The notes under the pieces: model-generated
Databases searched by the model: none
Seen by the model: the letters and a program-made list of their open reading frames with translations, nothing else
What the model was told of the DNA's origin: nothing
Program-made: the position numbers and the translations under genes
Source: Anseranas semipalmata
Lineage: Eukaryota; Chordata; Aves; Anseriformes; Anseranatidae
NCBI GenBank assembly: GCA_013399115.1
Contig: VXAA01000158.1
Location: 707,429-771,428, forward strand
Reading direction: 5' to 3'
Length of the DNA stretch: 64,000 nt
Part shown: one piece after another, positions 50,005 through 62,087 of the stretch
Position numbering within the stretch: the first letter of the stretch is position 1
How the letters are laid out: every line of letters begins with the position of its first letter

Positions 50005-50999
50005 GACCATTTCCCCCCCAAATATTTATTTTTTACAATGTTTTTGAGATTAATATTTTTTAAGTCTTGGCAGGTGAGGCCTGGCCACATTGAGATCATC
50101 GTGCAGAACAGGTGCAGAACTCCCCAAAGCACCTCACAAACCACAACAGACAAAAGGTCCTCAGGGTGTATCAGCTCACGAGTGAACGGGCCCGAAATTC
50201 AGGTACCCACAGATATTGCTCTTGCCCTGACCCAGAAACCATCTTTCAGAAACTCCAGGAAGGGAAAAGAGCTGAATGGAGACATCAGTCCTTCTAAAAA
50301 CGGACTCAGCACCCTCTTTGCTCATATTTGCCCACCCTCAGCAGGCTGACTGGGAGCCTTGTAGTTTGCATTTAGAAACCAATAGCCAGGATCTGCCAAC
50401 TGAACTTACAGGTTTGGCACAAACACAATTACAGTTGCAGGACTCCTGGATCACAGCTCTGAGGAACAAAAGTCTGTGTGTATCTCTGAGCAGCTTCCCT
50501 TCTTGGTGCATTTTCTTTCTCTGAAGAAAATTCCAGGATTTTCTCCTGCAGGGAAAACCTTTATAATGCTTCAGGCCAGTGGGGAGGGCTGAGGTCCCAA
50601 GATAGCTACAGCTAGAAAAGGAAACACTGCCCCATTTCCACTCCCCCTTTCAACTGCTCTTTTCACTCCTTGCCTTCCCAGTTCAACTACCCCAGCATTC
50701 AAATACACAGCAGTTCCTCCACTCTGTCCTTCTCTTCCGCACCAACTGTCCAGCCATTTTGGAGAGTGTGGCCTTTGTGTCACCAAAGTAACTCCCAGAG
50801 GGAAGGCAACATTGCCAGCAAGACTGAGAAATGTTCCAGAAGAGATTCCCAAGGGCTGCCAGACCCTAAGCCCCAGGGTTTGGTGCTCGGCCATCTGCAT
50901 GCGTAGTCTCTGACCCCCAGTTCCTTTTGTGTTAGCCTGGGAGCAGGAGAGTGGGTGCTGACAGTTTCTCTCTTGGCTTTGGGCGGGCCAGGGTGCCTT
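50005..50999 (-). other. TGFB3: TGFB3 3' untranslated region (probable)
   Basis: On the minus strand this follows the TGA stop at 51002-51000 and runs to the first canonical poly(A) signal I found (50030-50025), about 970 bases away. No earlier AATAAA was seen on that strand. A plus-strand open frame over 49972-50349 is taken as chance. Confidence 0.6.
50025..50030 (-). terminator. TGFB3: Polyadenylation signal AATAAA, TGFB3
   Basis: The plus strand reads tttatt, which is AATAAA on the TGFB3 strand. It is followed by a G-run and then a T25 tract, a plausible G/U-rich downstream element. Cleavage is expected near 50005-50015. Confidence 0.65.
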
Positions 51000-51197
<198 letters not shown>

Positions 51198-51639
51198 TCA
51201 ATTTGAGTTGGTTGAGGACAGGAAGGTACTGCAAACCAACAGGTCTCTAGGTGTTTGGGCTATGCTCATCAGAGGGCTTTTCCCTGATGTAATACTGTCA
51301 TCACACCCTGACCATGGCCTACTCCTAAAGGGTATCACCTGCCCAGGCCTGACCCAAAGACATTTTTCTTTTTAATTGTAGTGATATAGCCCCTGGCTGA
51401 TGCTGAAGGGTTGAAGGAGTTCTAGTAGTAGTTCACTCCTTTAATCTCTAATTTGGTATGGGGGGATAGTGCCACAATTTTTGCTTATAACGAGGCTGGG
51501 TATAACCAGCCTGGAGCCACGTTGTCTTTGGTTGCATTACAGAAATCTGAATAAAGAAAATCAGTGCTGCTTATTTCAACCAACATCTCTAGATAGCACT
51601 GGATGGATGCCCATCCTCTTGAGTATCCAGTTCCCTCCC

Positions 51640-51830
51640 AGTTTTGAACTGTCTCATGCTTTCTCTCTCCACTCCCTCCTCCAAGTCATTACACTATAAT
51701 GCTGGAGCCAGGACAGTGTCCTGTGGGACCCCACTGGATTCCTTCTCCCAGCTGGCCCTGGCCCATAGATGACTATACACTCTGGCCATGTAGTCTCCAC
51801 AGAAGAGTTGCCATGTTTCTTCCCAGAGGT
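51640..51830 (-). mobile_element. Decayed CR1-type LINE fragment, minus orientation
   Basis: The plus strand reads 'ctcctccaagtcattacactataatgctggagccaggacagtgtcctgtgggaccccactgg'. This matches the antisense of the CR1 body ('ctccaagtcattaatgtagatgatgaacagg...ggacccctgtgggactccactcg'). The copy is degenerate and non-coding. Confidence 0.65.
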
Positions 51831-53316
51831 GGCCACTTTTCAGTGATAAGCAACTTCTTGAGTCGTGGGGCCAAAACATCATCTTGCCTGCACTACTGTA
51901 GTCTCATTAGCACTTATCTGGGTTAAATGACAGGGTCCGGCGCATTGTCTGTTAACTACTTCAAAGTCTCTGGGGATCAGAGGTGCTAAGGAGACATCCT
52001 GTTCTATCATTCACATCCATGTAATTCCATTTTGGTAGAAGCTTGCTGGGATACTGAGCAAAGGCCCTGGCTGTACCACATTGGTGCCACATGCAATGGG
52101 GCTGCTGTACTCAACAGAGTAGGTTAAACAGATTGGTGAGAAATCAGCTTTTCACCATGTTTTTCCTAGGTGGTACTGGCAAGCTGTCAGCAGCTGTATT
52201 GTTTTGAAGATTGCTCAGATCACTCAACTGACCTTACTGCTAGAGCATTTCCTTTCTTGCTCAAGAAGAGAACATTAGGGACCATACTAAATTCTCCTTT
52301 CTCTCATGCTGATTCAGTCCAGTATCTATTAGAGTTTCTCAGGACAACCAGATGGTAAATGTACCACACTGCACACATATTACCCTTCCTAAGCTGTTCG
52401 TTCACTTGCCCTGCCTTGTGCTTAATGTCCAGCATCTGTCCACTCCTTCATTCCCTTAGATCAACTGCTTCCACTCATATCGGTCCTTTAGCCTTAGCGA
52501 GTCTTGCTGCTTTGCAGACTCTTAGGCTGTCAAGAAAATCTTAGCATCTTTCCTGCAATATCATCTTTACCCAGTTAACTATTCTTCAGCCAAATCTGCT
52601 TTTTTCCAGTGACTTTTTTAGTGAAACCCGAAGCTAAGTTGCTAGTGAGCTGCTGCATTGTCTGGCTTGCTGCCTGTTCTCTTCTGTGGACAGCAGCACA
52701 GGATTCTCCTCTGGCTTTTCTTGCTTTAGCAATGGACCGTCAGCTCATTAGTCTGTCTTCTCCTTCTGGTGCTTCTTCCATGGCTGTGCTTTTCTATTGC
52801 TTTTCTTTATGCTCTAGGCAGTAGCAAGGCTCAGGTGGTATTCTTCCCAAAGACTGCCCAGTGTACATATGTTAAACAGAGGTTATGTGAAAGTTACCTG
52901 AAAATATTTGCTTTCTGCCAGTTATATTCAGGAATTTCACTGCCTAGTGGGTTCCTCCCTGCCATAGGTCAGGTGGGATTTATACAGCTAGAAAGGATGA
53001 CAGTGCAGAAAGGGGAAGCTTGCTGCATAGCCATGTTGACTTCTGGACATGGACGTGGACTCCCCTTTACTTCTGGGCTACAGCTGTCCCTGTAGTAGTA
53101 GACAGCAGGTGTGTGCCATGGCTCACCAGTTTTGCATGACAACCTGACACAGAATGTATACAAATCCTGTCCAGTGAAAAATGCAGGAAAAATTTAGGCA
53201 GAACATAATTACCAGAGTTGATGTTTGATTTGAACAATTCAGTTAACACTCTGGCCATTACCAAATAAGTACCCTAAAACTGTGAGTCCTGCTGTTTCCC
53301 ATCTCATCCTCCTCCT

Positions 53317-53346
53317 GTTGAGGAGGACAGCATCCTCCTCCTCAAC
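53317..53346. repeat. Perfect 11-base inverted repeat in TGFB3 intron 6
   Basis: The arm gttgaggagga (53317-53327) is matched by tcctcctcaac (53336-53346) across an 8-base loop, within a CCT/AGG-rich segment. It could fold as a hairpin in the transcript about 200 bases past the exon 6 donor. Confidence 0.85.
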
Positions 53347-53446
53347 ATTTGGCTTGAAGCACAGACACCATATTGACTTCATGGGAAGAACATCCCCCCT
53401 GCTGAACCACCTAGATTCTTTCCTGCAGTTTCCTTAGAGTTTTTTA

Positions 53447-54164
<718 letters not shown>

Positions 54165-54336
54165 CGGAAACAGTAGTTGGTATCCAGGGCCCGTTTCTTT
54201 CTCTGGCCTCCCAACGTTGGGCTCTCCAGGCGATGTGGGGGTAACATCATCAAGATGAGATGGGGATTATGCAAGTCCTTCTGCTTCTTCAGGCGCCCCA
54301 AGTCCCCACGGCCATAGTCATCCTCATTGTCAATGC
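54165..54336 (-). CDS. TGFB3: TGFB3 exon 5: end of the propeptide, RGD, furin site, mature start
   Basis: A 172-base exon, in with two bases and out with two. It encodes Ile-Asp-Asn-Glu-Asp-Asp-Tyr-Gly followed by Arg-Gly-Asp-Leu-Gly-Arg-Leu. That RGD is the integrin-binding motif of the latency-associated peptide, used by alpha-v integrins to release active TGF-beta3. Next come [18 protein letters not shown], the dibasic furin site Arg-Lys-Lys-Arg, and the mature N-terminus ALDTNYCF with the first cysteine of the nine. The donor is gtaagt and the acceptor is ctctctgaag. Processing in the secretory pathway would leave the propeptide bound non-covalently as the latent complex. Confidence 0.97.
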
Positions 54337-55144
54337 CTTCAGAGAGAAACAGGATCCACAAAGAAGATGTCAGTGTGGAAGTGGATGATGCAACAAGACT
54401 TTATTTAACACTCTCATGCCTGCCCTTGAACCAAGGCGAAAGGGATTCAGGCACCATGTCCACTTACTCTGGGACTTCTTCCCTCCCAGGGCCCCCTTTA
54501 CTCCTGGTGAATCTGACCGCTGCAGGCCTGAAATAGAGTCTTGTGGGCCACCTGTTTTACCATTTGTAAACTGCTGGTGGGGCCATTAATCCATCCCACT
54601 CACTCCTGGCTTCAGTCCCAGGACAGGCAGGAAGATGAATGGTTTAAAGAAGATGTCAGATCATTGGCACTCTGCAGAACAGCCTCAGAAATGGAGCCTG
54701 TGGGGGCCAGTGGCTGCAGCCCAGGGCTGCAAGCCAGGAGATTCCTACTTCTTAGGCCAGCCAAGCCACTGACTCTCTGGGCCACCTCACGCGGGATGCC
54801 TGACTTCCTTGTGTTTCAGTCACCCTAACTGGAAAGCAGAGCCTCTGTGGAAATCTGAGAAGGCATCAAGCTGAGCTTCCCAGAGAGACACTGAAATACA
54901 AAATTACTCCTTTTTGCAGATGCACATGCAAACCCACCCAGCCTGCACTTCCTTTCTCCCATGTCTAGCCTATTTATAAAGTGGCTATACCTGTATGATC
55001 AACATGCAAACCCAGTTGCATGCTTTACGACAAATGTTATGCAAGGTGAAACCCTCAAATATGCAAAGGAAGACCTCATTTTTTCTTTAGACACTCCAGG
55101 TTTTTCCTTCTCCAGCAGCCTCCCCTAACCCATCTCTTTATCAC
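54337..55144 (-). other. TGFB3: TGFB3 intron 4
   Basis: An 808-base intron, donor gtgata (weak at +5) and acceptor ctctctgaag on the minus strand. I see nothing else recognisable in it. Confidence 0.93.
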
Positions 55145-55252
55145 CTTTGAATTTGATCTCCAAGACCTCGTTCAAATTCTCCAAGATGTCCCCATTGGGC
55201 TGAAAAGTATGGCAAGGGCAGTGTACGCTAATTTCCAGGCCAAGGTTGGACT
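55145..55252 (-). CDS. TGFB3: TGFB3 exon 4: latency-associated peptide
   Basis: A 108-base exon, in with two bases (completing Glu) and out with one. It encodes [20 protein letters not shown], then Asp-Ile-Leu-Glu-Asn and Glu-Ile-Lys-Phe-Lys. The Cys-Pro-Cys pair is the position where the two propeptides are disulfide-linked in the family. The acceptor is cttctttgcag and the donor is gtgata. Confidence 0.97.
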
Positions 55253-56791
55253 CTGCAAAGAAGGAGAGGACTCAGTGAGAAACAGTTTTCCTCAGCTGGG
55301 ACAGTTCCTGTCACAGGGAAGCTCCACAGAGGACATGGACTGTGCTGTAACTCCTAGACCGTGGGTCAGTTTCAAAGTGAGGGATGCTACCAGAGTTGGG
55401 AAACAGGAGCTGACTTGGAAAGGAGAATGGGAAGCAGAATCTTGTGGCTTTACTTGTGCCAAACGCCATGCTCTTGCTAACTGGAGCTTCCTGGGCAGGT
55501 GAGAAGGGTGCTTCTGGTTACGTTTTTAGGCTACTCAGCATCCAAAAGCATTTGTGAGCTTTGAAGAGTTCCACTGGAAAATAAGTATTTTGAAGAGTTG
55601 GCGTGTGGTGTCTGTGTTGAATCAGTTTTGCCATCCTCAATACCTGTCTACTCTCTGGCTTCTGTTTAGTGTCTGAAGGAGACATCTGAAAATAAGTGAG
55701 TTGGATATGGACAAGTAATTTCACTGGAAGCATTTTTCTCAGCAGCTGCAGCCTCCTGTTTTGTTGAACTGCTAGCGGTCTCATTCACACAGACTTTCCA
55801 GAGGCAAGTCTATTTTCATAATAACTTCCTGGACCAGTCATGCTGTGTGGGCCTGACCTGGGGAACATAAGACTCTTATGAAAGCTCCTTTTCTATGCTG
55901 TGTCATGAATTAAAACATCTGTCTCCCTGGGGCACCCACAAGGTGCCTAGCACCTTTTTTCCTAAGCACAGTATACTCTGTGATGTCTGTCAGCTAGTGT
56001 GCCTGCCCAGAGCTCGCTGCTGTTCCAGCACTGAACTCCAGCCATCAGGACACAACTGGGATTGCTTCAAAAAGGAGGAGCCCACAAGCTCACAGCTCAC
56101 CCTTCCAGGGAGCGGCTGCCTGCCAGTGCTTGCATTCCAGTTTTCAGTGGCACCTAGCTTCTATCTGTGAGGCCAATCCAGCTGTGAGTCACGGTGCCTA
56201 TGCTCCAGCTGTGAATGGGGTCAGTGTTCTTGCTGGGAGCTGCCCCGTAACTATCTGTAGGGCTGCCCAGTGGTGGCAGAGGTATGTTCTGTCTAGGTGT
56301 GTCGGCCTCTGGTATTTCCTCACCTTTATACCTGCCAAGCTGTAAACAGCTAAAGAAATCAGGATCCGTGCTGTTTTTTCCTACTAGATGTGCTCTAGCC
56401 CACAAGAAAATTAAACCAGAGCAATCCTCATTTTCTACGAATTATAGAAGATAGATTAGACCAGCAGAGAGGGCCCCCTGGGCTTAGAATCAAAGAACCA
56501 AAAGAAGTTCCAGCATCTCTCAGTGAAAACAATTTCCTCCTCCAGAGGATGAAACCTTATTCTGACTCAGCCCACAGAGCTACACAGCGGGGACCCCAGG
56601 ACAGAGCTAGGAAGCTAGCAGATGTCACACGCTGAGGTAGCTCTCTGGGGGAAGGTTTGTTCTCAAGCTGAAAGAAGCTGCCCTCTATTTGAGCAGTGCT
56701 CCTGCAAAAACGGGAGCAAAGAGATACTCCTGTCAACACTGATCCACATTTCTATGGATGCCTTGACACCCAGTCCAGCTGAGACCCCTAC
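55253..56791 (-). other. TGFB3: TGFB3 intron 3
   Basis: A 1.5-kb intron, donor gtagggg and acceptor cttctttgcag on the minus strand. No other feature was recognised. Confidence 0.93.
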
Positions 56792-56921
56792 CTCTGTGCA
56801 GAAGCCACTCACGCACAGTCTCGGTGACATCAAAGGACAGCCACTCAGGGGAGCCCCGTGTCTGCACATTCCTGCCACTGAGGTAGCGCTGCTTTGCTAT
56901 GTGCTCATCCGGCCGAAGGAT
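56792..56921 (-). CDS. TGFB3: TGFB3 exon 3: latency-associated peptide
   Basis: A 130-base exon starting in phase 0 after ttctaacgcag. It encodes [13 protein letters not shown], a variable Leu-Ser-Gly-Arg-Asn segment, and then [18 protein letters not shown]. This is the family's propeptide arm-domain signature (Trp-Leu-Ser-Phe-Asp-Val-Thr). It leaves one base for exon 4 at donor gtaggg. Confidence 0.97.
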
Positions 56922-58297
56922 CTGCGTTAGAAGGAGTGGTAGAGAGAGTCAGCCAATGCCATGCATAAGGAATAGCCTTGTGTCTTTTTTCTTCCACAGC
57001 TTGCTAAAAACAAATTCGGAAGGTGGGTCCCAACATCTGAGACACCAGGAATACCCTGGTACATGATAGAGGGACATACTTCACAACCAACCTGAAGTCC
57101 AGAGATCTACGCAGCACCTATTTCTGTAGCCTAAGCAGCTCCCCTCTCCCAGTTCATCCTTATTTTGGGGTGCATATCCAGAGGCAGAAGCATACAGCAA
57201 CAGATCTAGTGGGTGGTTTTGTTTCTGTATACATGTGTGGGATGTAGGTCTGCATTTCAGAGTAGAACCAGCAGTGGGTAACAGAGCATCTTGCCATGGG
57301 TCCCTTGCCCAGCAAGCCTATTGAGTCCTACAGAGTGGTGTTTTCACATGTCCTCCACTCTTCAACTTCTCTCAAAATACACCAGAGCTTATCAGGTTTG
57401 GAGAACTCACCCCCTGCTCTGACATCCCTTCCCGTTTCCAGACAGACAACCGCAGTCTGTGCAAGGTGCACCTTGCTGCAGCACCCCAGGTTCATCCCAC
57501 AGAACATGGAACCCATGGAGAAGCTTTGGGATTGCCTTCTTATCAGTTGTCTCATCTGCTGGAGAATTGCTCTGACTTTTGAAGCTGAATTCCAGGAAGA
57601 CCTGAAGAGCTAACAGCCAAAGGGCAATTTTAGCTGCTTTCTTATTGCAAATTGAACAGACACCAGCCTGTGGGAATGTGCTGCTTGGATGCTAATCTAT
57701 ACCATTAGCTGGGTGGTCCAGCCAGGCCCGAGACCACTTCCAAACCAGAACCAGACCTTATCGTGCCAGGGGAGTCCAAGAGTTCAAACCAAACTCCAGA
57801 CAAGCACCTGCATTAAGGGTGCCAGGAATTGTGCCCCCAACTGCTGATGAAAGGAACACTGAAAGTGAGTGTTTCTTTTCCAGTAAGTCTGTGACAAGTC
57901 AGAGAGCTCCACCCATTGGATTAGCACCAACTGTACTGTACTGTGACAGTCAAAGGAACAAAACTGCCAAGGGACTGAGGCATGCAGATGTGACAGAAGG
58001 GGACAGAGGACACTGGTGAGGGGTTCCTCTTCCAACCCCCCGCTCAGTACAGCAAAGAGCTGCAGCTGCACGATGCCAGGGTGCTCAGAGCAGCTGGGCA
58101 GTGTGCATAGGGAAAAGGACAGCACCACACTGTAACAGGAAGGAAAGGTGACTGTATCACTGCACATGCTGGAAGAAGCCTGGGGCAAAGTATGGGATTT
58201 CTTCTCTCTCTCTTCTGTGGCCTTGCACACGTCAATTGAGGCAGTGATTAAGGAGTCTTGGGCCTCAGGCAGTGGGGAAGGTGAGACGGATACTCAC
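56922..58297 (-). other. TGFB3: TGFB3 intron 2
   Basis: A 1.4-kb intron between donor gtgagt (after exon 2) and acceptor ttctaacgcag. The 148-codon minus-strand frame at 57784-58230 is taken as chance. Confidence 0.93.
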
Positions 58298-58461
58298 CTG
58301 GAAGAGCTCAATGCGCTGCTCACTGCGTTTGGAGCTCGGGTTGGGCACACGCAGCACCCGGAACTCGGCCCGGAACAGGTTGGTGCTGTTCTTCTCTGCC
58401 GAGGACACATTAAAGCGGAACACGTTGGAGGTGACACCTTTTGGGCAAATGCCCAACTCAT
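58298..58461 (-). CDS. TGFB3: TGFB3 exon 2: latency-associated peptide
   Basis: A 164-base exon after acceptor tttctcctag; it takes one base from exon 1 and ends in phase 0 at donor gtgagt. It encodes [18 protein letters not shown], [18 protein letters not shown] and Arg-Ile-Glu-Leu-Phe-Gln. Two N-glycosylation sequons are present (Asn-Val-Ser and Asn-Ser-Thr). Exons 2-7 total 887 coding bases. If the protein has the usual 412 residues, exon 1 should contribute 352 coding bases, which agrees with the one-base overhang expected here. Confidence 0.97.
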
Positions 58462-59277
58462 CTAGGAGAAAAAAAGAGGGGAAGACTGAAAACCTCAGGC
58501 CAGAGGTGAGGGATTTCAAATAAACACTGACTGGGAAAAAGCTTTCCAGCTGAGGCCTGTCACTCAAACATCTCACTACTTTTCAAGTATGGTTATCCGG
58601 CTAAAGATAAGATGGGATGAATTCACTCAGATTTGCTCTACATTGGAGTATTTGCAAAATCTTCCCACTACTGCCACCGTTATTTCAATGCTACAAGCCA
58701 GAGAACCAGTGGAAATCAACCACAGTATTCTTAATTCTCTATTTTTAATTCTCTCTTCTAACTCTGCTCATTGAACATTGCTAATACTCATAAGTCTCCT
58801 GCATTGAAAATGACAACTCCAGCCAAGGCAATAGGGCAACCTCATTTGCAGCTAGTAGGGCCCATTCCCAATAGTCATGATGGTGTCACTGTGCTCATGC
58901 TGGAGACATGAAGCCACATAGAAGGAGATCCTGTTACAAACCTTGACATTGCCTCCTGAAATGAAAGCCAGACAAGTATCCACAAAGCATGAGGTGTGGA
59001 AGACTTCTTGGGAGCAGTGACTGTTCGGTGTATACTACAAGAACTGGGCTTTAAGGTCAGTTCTCACTCATGACCTGGACGAGGAATTTATGGATAGTAC
59101 TAGATACAGAGTTCTTCAAGGACAGAATAATAGTGCTGAGAGGCCTGCAAGAGATCAGACACATTGGCAGGAAATAGCACAGCAAGTCTCTGCCTGGATG
59201 TGTGCTTGCTAAGCAGAAAAATCCACGGATGCCCAAAAAAAGAGTGGGTAAAAAATACAAGGTCCAAGAGTCCTCAG

Positions 59278-59306
59278 AAAAAACAAAACAAAACAAAACA
59301 AAAAAA
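59278..59306 (+). repeat. (AAAAC)n microsatellite
   Basis: About four to five copies of AAAAC ending in an A run, within TGFB3 intron 1. Confidence 0.9.
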
Positions 59307-59564
59307 GCCTCTCTTCACTGGGGCCATTTTGGTCCCATGGAAAAGCCTGGGATCTCTGTTGCTCCTCTCCTGTTGACATGTTAGCCGTCAAGGCTCTAGC
59401 ATCATTAAGGCTTTAAGGCTTCCTGCAGACAATGCACAGTAACTCCTGCTTTACACCCACACGCAGATCTGTTTGCAGTGCTACAGAACTTCTCATATGA
59501 CCTCTGGCTGTTGTCCAAGACAACATGAGGCTCTCATGTCAGCTGGTATTTGTGTTTTTCTTTT

Positions 59565-59586
59565 TTTTTTTTTAATTAAAAAAAAA
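59565..59586. repeat. 22-base AT palindrome (T9-AATT-A9)
   Basis: A T run joined through AATT to an A run forms a perfect 22-base palindrome. It is low complexity, and homopolymer length may be inexact in the assembly. Confidence 0.85.
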
Positions 59587-60419
59587 CAAACATAAAAAAA
59601 CAGAAAGAAAAACTTATCACCTGTTCTCAGCCACAGTTCCAGTCTGTGACAAATAGGCTAGAAGTCCTGGTAACCTTGAAATTATATTCCTGGAGTTGGC
59701 CCCTCTCTTCACCAGCACCACTGTCTCCCAAGGGAAACAGGTTCTGAAGATGGGCTAGTGTGGAACAGTGCCTGAGAGCAGAAGTTCACCTCCCATGCAA
59801 ATTCTGGTTTGAGTAACACTAATGCACTTCTGGAATCATCTCCATGAAGATGAATGTCTTCCTCTTGTGCTACACCCAGATTCAGCAAGCAGGAGCTTGC
59901 CAGTTTACAAAGATGTGTTCTTAGGCTGCAAAAGTTTTACTCAATAAGCTAATGACCAGATGGTCCCCTTGAGATTTGATTGGAGTTTTTTTGCCATTTC
60001 TGCTATTGAATGGAACAGCATTTCCATACAGGAACATCTCTGCCTGCTATTAAAAAAATGAATATTCGGTAGCCCCAGGAGACCAGACCCCATCGCAGCT
60101 GCAAGCTGGCATACTCAGCCCAACAGCCCTGCAGCACAGAGAGTGCGCTGAGCCACATGAGGACACCCACTGTGGGGACTCCACCACTGTGACCAGTTCT
60201 AGGTTTTGTGCCACAGAAAAGCACAGATCAGCAAGCTCTGATCTCATTAAATGCCCAAAGGCGTCTTCCTAGCTGAAGTCTAGCAGTGGTAACTCTTCTG
60301 TGTCCTACACATAGGTGGATACTGTGTTTTAATACCCCCTTAAGCTGTTTTGTATTCCTAGCCCTATTAATAGTGCTGTTGACAGCCTTCCATTGCAGAG
60401 CCGACTGCTTGTCCATAAG

Positions 60420-60600
60420 GGGTGTCCCAGTAACCATCAGAAATGCCTTTCTAGATCAGACCACTAGTCAGTCTAGCCCACTGTCTTTTTACATTGGCAC
60501 TTTATCTGATAATCTGTTTAGAGACTGCAAATCTGGTCCTACAGCACAGTGCAGATGAGAGAAAAAACAATTTATTATTCATCAATTCCTTAAAACTTTT
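60420..60600 (-). mobile_element. Decayed CR1-type 3' tail, minus orientation
   Basis: The plus strand reads 'tctagatcagaccactagtcagtctagcccactgtc'. This is similar to the antisense of the sauropsid LINE tail '...gacaggatactgggctagatggaccattggtctgatctag...'. It is short and old, and its far boundary is uncertain. Confidence 0.55.
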
Positions 60601-61150
60601 TGGCTAAGAAGTGAGGCAGCCACGCTGGTAACAGATGGCCGTCTTGTGCATTTCCCCTGCTGTCTCCACACTGCCTCCTACCTACTTCCTTCACCAGCAA
60701 GGCAATGGTGTCCTTGGAGACCTTCCTAGTGGAAATAGTAATAGCTATCTTCCCTTCCCTAAGAAAAAGCTTCATGTTGCCTTCATACCCTGGGAACAAG
60801 CCTTCTGTGATGGGGAGATGGAGCTGCATTCTGTTTCACTCTGAGCACTGCAAGGTTGGAGCCTCCTTCTCACAGTCAGATGTCCAGAATACAGGTCTTG
60901 CTCCCAGAAAGCTGTCTGCTTTTGGGCAAAGTCCTTATTTTAAGAGGTCACAGGCAAGTGTGGCTAGCTGTTTTTTTTCAGGGAACTTGGTCCAGTCCCA
61001 GCTCATGGTGCATTAATCACGCTGGAATACGGACTTGTCCAGATACCAGCAAGGAACAAAGCTTTGAGGCAATATTCCTGCAAGCTCTTCCAGTCCACAA
61101 CAGTCAGTGACTGTCACAAAGCCTAGAGGCAAGGAATCTGTGACACCCGT

Positions 61151-61190
61151 GTACCCATTGTGTCTGACATGTACACCTTGTGTCTGACAT
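61151..61190 (+). repeat. Tandem 20-base repeat, two copies
   Basis: The units gtacccattgtgtctgacat and gtacaccttgtgtctgacat are adjacent and differ at two positions. Confidence 0.9.
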
Positions 61191-62071
61191 GACAGGATGT
61201 ATTCTCACAATCGGGCCCTGCTATTACTGTGGAGCCCAGCCAGCCTCAGAGCTGCTGACAGAACAAATGATGAGACCAGTAGCCTCTTGGTGTGCAGGAT
61301 GGGATGCAGGGAGTGTGTTCTTTGGGAGCTCCCCTTTTCCTACAACTGCTCTCAGCAAGGTGCAGGTTCTGCACGTGCCACCAATCCCACACAGCTACCG
61401 TTTCTGGCAAGCCTCGAGACAGCTGATCGCTGTGTGGTTCGAGCTTGATGTCAAGGAAAGGCAGGCTGGCTGTGGGCAGGTATTGCTTCACTCCAGATCA
61501 TACCACTGGTACTTCAAGGTGCTTAATGTTGAGGCTGCGTAACTCGGGAGAAAAAATTGGTCCTTCTGCAGGCGGCAGGTTTGGAGGGAAGGGGTGCTTG
61601 GCCCAAAGACCCATTGCTTTTATTGCCTTCTCTCTCATGCTGGCTTGGAAAATGGCATGGTTTTCCTCAGGAAGGTAAGCAAAGCCATTTGCAGGACCAT
61701 TGCAGATGCTTTCTGAGCTCTAATCTAACCAGCAATCAGTGGTCAAGGGGGTCTGAACCCCCATGAGTTTTAGGAGATCCTTGAAGTGAATGGCTGGTCA
61801 AGAGGGAGCTATTCTCTCAAAAAATGTTCCTTATAATTCAGACAATGTGCCTAAGAGGCACAGCAGGAAGACCACTCCCTGAATCACCAAACAGCTCAGA
61901 GTGGGGACAGGGACCTGCTCCTGAAAATCCTTCCTTCCTAGAAGGATCAGGCTCTCCCTGCTGCTATTTTTGCACCTCAGCTTTCCTCACTGTTGAGCCT
62001 TAAGTCTTGGAGAAGGATGAGTTCTCTGAGCCAACAAACTGCTCGACTAATACTTTGGAGCTAGAACAGTC

Positions 62072-62087
62072 TGTGCGCGCGCGCACA
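62072..62087. repeat. 16-base alternating purine-pyrimidine palindrome
   Basis: The sequence TGTGCGCGCGCGCACA is self-complementary and strictly alternating, with a CG/GC core. Such sequence can adopt Z-form under negative supercoiling. It is conspicuous because CpG is otherwise rare outside the window's end. Confidence 0.85.

Noticed and set aside
49972..50349. A 125-codon plus-strand frame beginning in the poly(A) run, considered as a TTLL5 last exon
   Set aside because: The frame does not accept the one-base overhang of exon E after the possible acceptor at 50073 (an early TGA results), it starts in homopolymer, and it overlaps the TGFB3 3' UTR. Exon F at 48631 fits better.
57784..58230. 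A 148-codon minus-strand frame upstream of TGFB3 exon 3
   Set aside because: It lies wholly inside intron 2 between well-defined splice sites and shows no propeptide similarity.
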